Below, piece after piece: positions 6,304-10,472 of a stretch of DNA of 10,472 nucleotides; the stretch's first letter is position 1, and each line of letters begins with the position of its first letter. The position numbers were made by a program, and so were the translations under genes. Origin of the DNA: Actinomycetota bacterium (GTDB lineage: Bacteria > Actinomycetota > Actinomycetes > Propionibacteriales > Propionibacteriaceae). The stretch is from the NCBI GenBank assembly GCA_016213595.1, contig JACRAA010000225.1:1-10472 (forward strand), given 5' to 3'. The notes under the pieces were generated by a model. It saw nothing but the letters and a program-made list of their open reading frames with translations, ran no database searches and had not been told where the DNA came from.

Positions 6304-6391
6304 GGTTCACCATGTTAAGTGGGTGAGTTGTACGTTCTCATGGCAGATCTGCCATGAGAACATCCGGTTCACCTACTTAACATGGTGAACC
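6304..6391. repeat. 88-nt near-perfect palindrome between convergent genes
   Basis: The sequence folds on a single axis at 6347/6348. Of 44 arm pairs, 38 are Watson-Crick, four (6321/6374, 6327/6368, 6328/6367, 6329/6366) are G-T, and two (6331/6364, 6333/6362) mismatch. The inner 28 bp (6334-6361) are a perfect palindrome with arm GTTCTCATGGCAGA. The outer part consists of two inverted copies of a 26-bp module of form GGTTCACC-N10-GGTGAACC; the left copy (6304-6329) has diverged at its inner end. All four G-T pairs are G-U in a plus-strand RNA but A-C mismatches in a minus-strand RNA. There is no T-run. It may act as a bidirectional transcription end for the acetyltransferase and era, or be a repetitive palindromic element. 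Confidence 0.9.
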
Positions 6392-6413
6392 ACCGAAGAG
6401 CTGGTGAACCACC
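6383..6413. repeat. 12-bp direct repeat overlapping the palindrome edge
   Basis: TGGTGAACCACC occurs at 6383-6394 and again at 6402-6413, with a 19-bp period. The first copy includes the outer end of the 88-nt palindrome. Together with 6304-6311 and 6366-6373 this gives four copies of the octamer GGTTCACC or its complement within about 110 bp, all in the gap between the acetyltransferase and era. Confidence 0.85.
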
Positions 6414-6430
6414 ATCGAGCGCGGCGCGCG

Positions 6431-7348
6431 TCAGAAGCCCAGCCGGTTGAGGTGCTTGGCGTCGCGCTGCCACTCCTTGAGCACCTTGATGTGGAGGGCC
6501 AGGTGCACCGGGACGCCGAGGAGCTCGGCGATCTGGGTCCGCGCGGCCGAGCCGACCTCCTTCAGCCGGGAGCCCTGGTGGCCGATGAGGATGCCCTTCT
6601 GCGAGTCCCGCTCGACGATCATCGACGCGAAGATCTCCATGAGCGGCTTGTCCGCCGGCCGGCCCTCACGCAGCCTCATCTCGTCGATGACCACGGTGAT
6701 GGAGTGGGGAAGCTCGTCCCGGACGCCCTCGAGCGCCGCCTCCCGGATCAGCTCGGCGACCCTCGTCTCGGTCGGCTCGTCGGTGACGACGTCGTCCGGG
6801 TACAGCGCAGGCCCCTCGGGGAGCAGCGAGCAGAGGAGGTCGCAGACGAGGTCGACCTGCTCGCCGGTGACGGCAGAGACCGGGACGATGTGCTCCCAGC
6901 GCAGGCCCACCGACTCCTCGAGCTGCTGGATCTCCATGAGGTGGGACCGGAGCCGCGTGCTGCTCACGAGGTCGGACTTCGTCGCGAGCGCGACCAGCTT
7001 CGGGCGCTGGGGCAGCGAGGCGACCTCCTTGACGATGAACGTGTCGCCGGGTCCGATGTGCTGGTTCGCCGGCAGACAGACCGCGACGACGTCGACCTCG
7101 GTCCACGTGTCGCGGACGAGCGTGTTCAGCCGCTCCCCCAGCAGTGTGCGCGGCTTGTGCAGGCCTGGCGTGTCGACGAGGACGAGCTGCGAGTCCTCCC
7201 GGTTGATGATGCCGCGCACCGTGTGGCGCGTCGTCTGCGGCTTCGAGGAGGCGATGGCGATCTTCTCGCCGACAAGGGCGTTCGTCAGCGTCGACTTGCC
7301 CGCGTTGGGCCTTCCGACGAAGCAGGCGAAGCCGGAGCGGTGCGTCAT
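6431..7348 (-). CDS. era: GTPase Era, 16S rRNA/30S maturation factor
   Basis: Era binds the 3' end of 16S rRNA and helps assemble the 30S subunit. The 305-residue length is typical. The GTPase domain has G1 GRPNAGKS (12-19), the G2 region KPQTTRHTVRG (36-46), G3 DTPG (59-62), a G4 of form TKSD in place of NKxD, and G5 SAVTG. A KH RNA-binding domain follows, with GILIGHQGSRLKEVG near the C-terminus. The ATG at 7348 overlaps the stop of the CBS/CorC gene by ATGA, and GAGGAG lies 8 nt before it, so the two are co-translated. The Thr in G4 is, as far as I recall, common in actinobacterial Era and is not taken as a defect. The gene ends close to the intergenic palindrome. Confidence 0.97.
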   Translation of the reverse strand: MTHRSGFACFVGRPNAGKSTLTNALVGEKIAIASSKPQTTRHTVRGIINREDSQLVLVDTPGLHKPRTLLGERLNTLVRDTWTEVDVVAVCLPANQHIGPGDTFIVKEVASLPQRPKLVALATKSDLVSSTRLRSHLMEIQQLEESVGLRWEHIVPVSAVTGEQVDLVCDLLCSLLPEGPALYPDDVVTDEPTETRVAELIREAALEGVRDELPHSITVVIDEMRLREGRPADKPLMEIFASMIVERDSQKGILIGHQGSRLKEVGSAARTQIAELLGVPVHLALHIKVLKEWQRDAKHLNRLGF

Positions 7349-8676
7349 GACGGGTTCTCCTCGGCGGCCTGTCGGGCCAGTTGGGTGGCGGCGTCGGCCG
7401 CACGGTCGTCGGCGTCGGACTCGCGACGGACCAGGACCGTACCGATCTGGTTGCGCCGCCCTGCCGGCCTGTCGGCGATGAGCTCGAGACCGTGCCAGGT
7501 GACCGTCGAGCCGGGGATGGGCACCTTGTTGAGCTGCTTCGCCATGATGCCGCCCACCGAGTCGACGTCGTCGTCGTCGAGCTCCATGTCGAAGAGCTCG
7601 CCGAGGTCGTCGAGCGGGAGCCGCGAGACGACCCGGTAGTAGCCCTCAGACAGCTCCGTGACCGACGGCGCCTCGTCGTCGTACTCGTCCACGATCTCCC
7701 CGACGATCTCCTCGAGGATGTCCTCGATCGTGGCGAGCCCTGCCGTACCGCCGAACTCGTCGACGACGACCACCACGTGGCTCCGGTGCAGCTGCATCTC
7801 CCGGAGCAGGTCGTCGACCGGCTTGGAGTCGGGGCAGAACGTCGCGGGACGCATGAGCGAGGTGACCATCTCGGACGTCTGTGCGGCAGGGTTGTCGTAC
7901 ACGCGCTTCATGACGTCTTTGAGGTACAGGATCCCCACGATGTCATCGAGGCCTCCGACGCCGACGACAGGGATGCGGCTGAACCCCGAGCGCAGCGCCA
8001 GCGAGGTCGCCTGCCGCAGCGTCTTGTGCGCCTCGATGAAGACCACGTCCGGCCTCGGCACCATGACCTGCTTGACGATCGTGTCGCCCAGGTCGAACAC
8101 CGAGTGGATCATCCGCCGTTCCTCGGCCTCGATCTGGTTCGACGCCTCAGCGCGGTCGACGTACTCGCGCAGCTCGTCCTCGGACGCGAAGGGGCCGTCG
8201 GGGTAGCCACGGCCCGGGGTGATGATGTTCCCGACGACGATCATGATCTGGGGCGCGAAGAACAGCACGGTCGTGAGCAGGCTCATGATGCGTCCTGTGC
8301 GCAGCGTGACGCTCGTCGGGTTCTGGCGTCCGAGCGTCCGGCCCCCCACACCCGCGACGACGAACAGCACCACGACGGCGATCAGCGCGGTCAGCAGCAC
8401 CCGGGGGCCGGTCTCGGTGACCACCTCCGAGACGCGGATGCCGATCATCGCCACGGCCAGCACCTCGAACGTGAGGAACAGGAACTGCGCGGTGGCGAGG
8501 GTGGGCGCAGGGTCGGCGAGGATCTGCTCGACGCGTGCCGCTCCGGTCACGCCCTCCTCGACGAGGTGCTTGGCGCGGGCCCGCGTCATCGTCGCGTACG
8601 CCGCGTCGATCATCGCGAACACGGCCGCGAGCAGGACGAAGACGATGGTGAGGCCGATCTCGAACCACTGGGTCAC
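7345..8676 (-). CDS. CNNM/CorC-type membrane protein with DUF21, CBS pair and CorC_HlyC domains (HlyC/CorC family)
   Basis: The 443-residue protein has an N-terminal membrane part with hydrophobic stretches at about 5-25, 60-80, 92-112 and 128-152 (DUF21/CNNM). A cytoplasmic CBS-domain pair (about 205-330) begins with VMVPRPDVVFI and includes SHVVVVVDEFGGTAGLATIEDI. A C-terminal CorC_HlyC domain (about 343-422) follows. Members are linked to magnesium or divalent-cation homeostasis; the older name hemolysin is misleading. The acidic DDDDVD run (367-372) is inside the CorC_HlyC domain. It starts with GTG at 8676, has only a weak ribosome site, and its stop overlaps era by ATGA. It sits 76 bp after ybeY, where a -10-like TAGACT could supply a second promoter. 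This position between ybeY and era is widely conserved. Confidence 0.93.
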   Translation of the reverse strand: MTQWFEIGLTIVFVLLAAVFAMIDAAYATMTRARAKHLVEEGVTGAARVEQILADPAPTLATAQFLFLTFEVLAVAMIGIRVSEVVTETGPRVLLTALIAVVVLFVVAGVGGRTLGRQNPTSVTLRTGRIMSLLTTVLFFAPQIMIVVGNIITPGRGYPDGPFASEDELREYVDRAEASNQIEAEERRMIHSVFDLGDTIVKQVMVPRPDVVFIEAHKTLRQATSLALRSGFSRIPVVGVGGLDDIVGILYLKDVMKRVYDNPAAQTSEMVTSLMRPATFCPDSKPVDDLLREMQLHRSHVVVVVDEFGGTAGLATIEDILEEIVGEIVDEYDDEAPSVTELSEGYYRVVSRLPLDDLGELFDMELDDDDVDSVGGIMAKQLNKVPIPGSTVTWHGLELIADRPAGRRNQIGTVLVRRESDADDRAADAATQLARQAAEENPS

Positions 8677-8717
8677 GTGGACGCGTCACTCGCTTAGGTC
8701 GTCGGATGCTTGGGGGC

Positions 8718-8723
8718 AGTCTA
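8718..8723 (-). promoter_or_regulatory. Possible -10 box before the CorC-family gene
   Basis: TAGACT on the minus strand fits the actinobacterial TANNNT and lies 41 nt upstream of the GTG start, in the only sizeable gap inside the phoH-ybeY-corC-era cluster. No convincing -35 is seen 16-19 nt upstream, so this is weak evidence for an internal promoter. Confidence 0.3.
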
Positions 8724-8752
8724 GCGAGGCGCGCGGGTCGGGCGGCTCGGCC

Positions 8753-9214
8753 TCACGCTCGTGCGAGCTTGCGGGCGTTCCAGGCGGCGATGATCTGGTC
8801 GTTGAGGCCGAACATCACGGCCTTCTCCTCCGGCTCGGCATGGTCGAAACCGAGAAGGTGGAGGATCCCGTGGACCAGGAGGTACTCGGCCTCCTCGTCG
8901 GTCGTACGGCCGTTGTCCGCCGCCTGGCGGGCCGTCACGGCCGGGCAGAGCACGATGTCGCCGAGCAGCCCCAACGGCGGCTCCTCGTCGTCCTTCGGCG
9001 GCCGGAGCTCGTCCATCGGGAAGCTCAGCACGTCGGTGGGTCCGGGCTCGTCCATGAACCGTACGTGGTAGTCGGCCATCGTCGTCTCGTCGACGAGCAT
9101 GATCGAGACCTCGGCCTGGGGATGGATCCGCAGCCGGTCCAGCGCGAACCGGGTGAGTGCGACGAGTCCGAGCTCGTCCGCCTCGACGCCCGACTCGTTG
9201 TTCAGGTCGATCAT
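8753..9214 (-). CDS. ybeY: Endoribonuclease YbeY (rRNA maturation factor)
   Basis: YbeY is a zinc-dependent endoribonuclease involved in 16S rRNA 3' end maturation and ribosome quality control. The signature HGILHLLGFDH is complete at 115-125 and supplies the three metal-binding histidines. The conserved TDVLSFP segment (about 60-66) and LLGDIVLCP (about 83-91) are also present. At 153 residues the length is normal. GTG at 9217 and ATG at 9214 are adjacent in the same frame. AGGAGG lies 5 nt before the ATG but only 2 nt before the GTG, so I chose the ATG; it overlaps the phoH stop by one base (TGATG). It works in the same pathway as Era, encoded two genes downstream. Confidence 0.95.
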   Translation of the reverse strand: MIDLNNESGVEADELGLVALTRFALDRLRIHPQAEVSIMLVDETTMADYHVRFMDEPGPTDVLSFPMDELRPPKDDEEPPLGLLGDIVLCPAVTARQAADNGRTTDEEAEYLLVHGILHLLGFDHAEPEEKAVMFGLNDQIIAAWNARKLARA

Positions 9215-10212
9215 CACGACCTCCTGGTCGTGGGGAGCGACGCCTCGTAGCGGTCGTAGGCAGCGACGATCCGGCCCACCAGCTGATGTCGTACGACGTC
9301 GTGGCTGGTCAGCTGGCAGAACGCGACGTCGGCCAGACCGTCGAGGACGGACTGCACCTCGCGGAGCCCCGACCGCTGCCCCCCGGGCAGGTCGACCTGG
9401 GTCACGTCACCCGTCACGACCATCGTCGAGCCGAAGCCGAGCCGCGTGAGGAACATCTTCATCTGCTCCGCCGACGTGTTCTGCGCCTCGTCGAGGATGA
9501 TGAACGCGTCGTTGAGGGTGCGGCCTCGCATGTATGCGAGCGGCGCGACCTCGATGGCGCCCGCCGTGAGCAGCCGCGGTACGGAGTCAGGGTCGACCAT
9601 GTCGTGGAGCGCGTCGTACAGGGGGCGCAGGTACGGGTCGATCTTGTCGTTGAGCGTGCCGGGGAGGAACCCGAGCCGCTCCCCCGCCTCGATCGCGGGC
9701 CGGGTGAGGATGATCCGGTTGACTCGCTTGTCCTGCAGCGCGGCAACAGCCTTGGCCATGGCGAGGTACGTCTTGCCCGTGCCGGCGGGCCCGATGCCGA
9801 AGACGACCGTGTGGGCGTCGATCGCGTCCACATAGCGCTTCTGGTTCAGGGTCTTGGGACGGATCGTCTTCCCACGGCTCGACAGGATGTTCTGCGTGAG
9901 GACCTCGGCGGGACGCAGCTCGCCCGCCTCCTTCGTCATCCCGACCACACGCTCGACGTCGGCCGCGGACAGGCCCTGGCCCGTACGCAGGATGGTCACC
10001 AGCTCGGTGAGCACCTCGGCCGCATGGGCGACGGCGACCGGGGAGCCCGAGAGGGTGACTTCGTTGCCGCGGACATGGATGTCGGCCTCGAGGTCACGCT
10101 CCAGGATGCGGAGGTACTCGTCGCGCGGTCCCAGGACGTTGACCATGCTGATCGACGCGGGGATGCTCAGCCGTCTCTCAGCGGCGGGACCTGTGGCTGC
10201 CTGATGTGTGAT
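9214..10212 (-). CDS. phoH: PhoH family ATPase (PhoH-like)
   Basis: PhoH-like proteins are cytoplasmic P-loop ATPases related to RNA helicase cores and often encoded beside ybeY. Walker A GPAGTGKT (141-148 in this numbering) and Walker B IILDEAQN (238-245) are intact, and the family segment TRPAIEAGERLGFLPG is present. The first in-frame ATG is at 10146 (310 aa), but no ribosome site precedes it, and the upstream residues RLSIPASIS followed by MVNVLGPRDEYL match the conserved N-terminus of actinobacterial PhoH. Reading back in frame, no ATG, GTG or TTG occurs before an ATC at 10210-10212, which has GGAGAGGGAG ending 4 nt upstream. I therefore extend the gene to 10212 (332 aa, MTHQAATGPAAERRLSIPAS...), with ATC as a presumed rare start. 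A CTG 15 codons in is another option. Confidence 0.85.
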   Translation of the reverse strand: MTHQAATGPAAERRLSIPASISMVNVLGPRDEYLRILERDLEADIHVRGNEVTLSGSPVAVAHAAEVLTELVTILRTGQGLSAADVERVVGMTKEAGELRPAEVLTQNILSSRGKTIRPKTLNQKRYVDAIDAHTVVFGIGPAGTGKTYLAMAKAVAALQDKRVNRIILTRPAIEAGERLGFLPGTLNDKIDPYLRPLYDALHDMVDPDSVPRLLTAGAIEVAPLAYMRGRTLNDAFIILDEAQNTSAEQMKMFLTRLGFGSTMVVTGDVTQVDLPGGQRSGLREVQSVLDGLADVAFCQLTSHDVVRHQLVGRIVAAYDRYEASLPTTRRS

Positions 10213-10216
10213 GGTT

Positions 10217-10226
10217 CTCCCTCTCC
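10217..10226 (-). promoter_or_regulatory. Shine-Dalgarno sequence of phoH
   Basis: GGAGAGGGAG on the minus strand is the only strong ribosome site in the phoH leader. It ends 4 nt before ATC (10210-10212), or 7 nt counted from GGAGAGG. The nearest in-frame ATG is 70 nt further on, too far to be served by it. Confidence 0.6.
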
Positions 10227-10237
10227 GGCTCGTGCGA

Positions 10238-10278
10238 CCCGCCCATCCTAGGCGGGCGTTCCCAGCGGGACCACGCCC
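10238..10278. promoter_or_regulatory. Overlapping hairpins and possible -10 between the peptidase gene and phoH
   Basis: Two inverted repeats share bases. CCCGCC (10238-10243) pairs with GGCGGG (10251-10256). GGGCGT-TCCC (10254-10263) pairs with GGGA (10267-10270) and ACGCCC (10273-10278) with a two-base bulge. They exclude each other, and neither has a T-run. The second starts 7 nt after the peptidase stop in the direction of transcription and could end its transcript. The loop of the first holds minus-strand TAGGAT (10245-10250), a good actinobacterial -10 that would start the phoH message about 25 nt before the proposed ATC. The -35 (TGGTCC) is poor. Confidence 0.4.
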
Positions 10279-10284
10279 GTCACG

Positions 10285-10472
10285 TCAGGTGCCGGCGGCA
10301 AAACGGTCGGTCGCGGCGACGAGCTCGGCGGCGATGGCCGGCTCGGTGGCCGAGTGCCCGGCCAGGACGACGCGGAGGTCGGCCTCCGGCCAGACGTCGC
10401 ACAGGTCGTAGGCGTTGCGGACCGGGCAGCACACGTCGTACTGCCCGTGGACGATGACGGTCGGGATGTGGC
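10285..10472 (-). CDS. pip: Prolyl aminopeptidase (proline iminopeptidase), C-terminal fragment
   Basis: The last 61 complete codons of an alpha/beta hydrolase are present; the gene begins beyond the right edge. The fragment reads IPTVIVHGQYDVCCPVRNAYDL, where the Asp of GQYD is the expected catalytic acid, then WPEADLRVVLAGHSATEP, where the His of GHS is the catalytic histidine. The order HGxYDxxCPVxNAxDL...WPEA...AGHS..EP is specific for prolyl aminopeptidases, which release N-terminal proline from peptides in the cytoplasm. The strand before AGHS seems one residue shorter than in relatives I remember, which is minor. It ends at a TGA 72 bp before the proposed phoH start and is probably a separate transcript. 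Confidence 0.85.
   Translation of the reverse strand, partial: HIPTVIVHGQYDVCCPVRNAYDLCDVWPEADLRVVLAGHSATEPAIAAELVAATDRFAAGT

Noticed and set aside
6310..6320. CATGTTAAGT resembles the XerD half-site of dif sites.
   Set aside because: No matching XerC half lies at the required 6-bp spacing, and the same bases are explained by the repeated 26-bp module.
6431..7348. Era G4 motif TKSD instead of NKxD as a sign of lost GTP specificity.
   Set aside because: All other G motifs and the KH domain are intact, and Thr at this place is, to my knowledge, common in actinobacterial Era.
7381..8697. A 438-codon plus-strand frame opposite the CorC-family gene.
   Set aside because: Its composition (Arg, Asp, His, Val rich) is that of an antisense shadow, and the opposite strand has complete DUF21, CBS and CorC_HlyC domains.

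Overview
The window is GC-rich, has short intergenic gaps, frequent GTG starts and 4-bp stop/start overlaps, and looks like the chromosome of a high-GC actinobacterium. The gene order phoH-ybeY-corC-era next to leuA, and the LeuA and PhoH sequence types, fit this; a Nocardioidaceae-like (Propionibacteriales) host is my guess, not something the sequence proves. Nearly all genes lie on the minus strand, so the text below follows transcription from the right edge to the left.

Right part (about 10472 to 6431): the C-terminus of a prolyl aminopeptidase is followed by the housekeeping cluster phoH, ybeY, a CBS/CorC membrane protein and era. The last three are tightly packed or overlapping and serve ribosome and rRNA maturation. 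phoH has no canonical start codon where its conserved N-terminus and its Shine-Dalgarno sequence place the start; an ATC sits there.

Middle (6430 to 4611): a plus-strand GNAT acetyltransferase converges on era. Between them lies an 88-nt near-perfect palindrome built from inverted copies of a 26-bp module. Divergent from the acetyltransferase is a DODA/YgiD-type dioxygenase whose promoter predicts a leaderless mRNA. The last 16 bp of that gene are repeated just downstream with a 30-bp period, and the second copy carries the likely -35 box of leuA.

Left part (4710 to 1): leuA (2-isopropylmalate synthase) is preceded by a 15-codon leader peptide with three consecutive Leu codons. Two mutually exclusive RNA helices follow, one of which masks the leuA Shine-Dalgarno sequence, so it reads as a leucine-responsive attenuator. 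After leuA comes a sugar-acid catabolic module: a LacI-type repressor with two palindromic operators in its own upstream region, a UxaA/GarD-type sugar-acid dehydratase, and the start of a Gfo/Idh/MocA oxidoreductase that runs off the window. The three are joined by GTGA overlaps and probably form one autoregulated operon. The most notable features are the leuA leader, the nested palindrome at 6304-6391 and the phoH start. No RNA genes, CRISPR arrays, transposases or phage genes were seen, and no gap between genes exceeds 300 bases.
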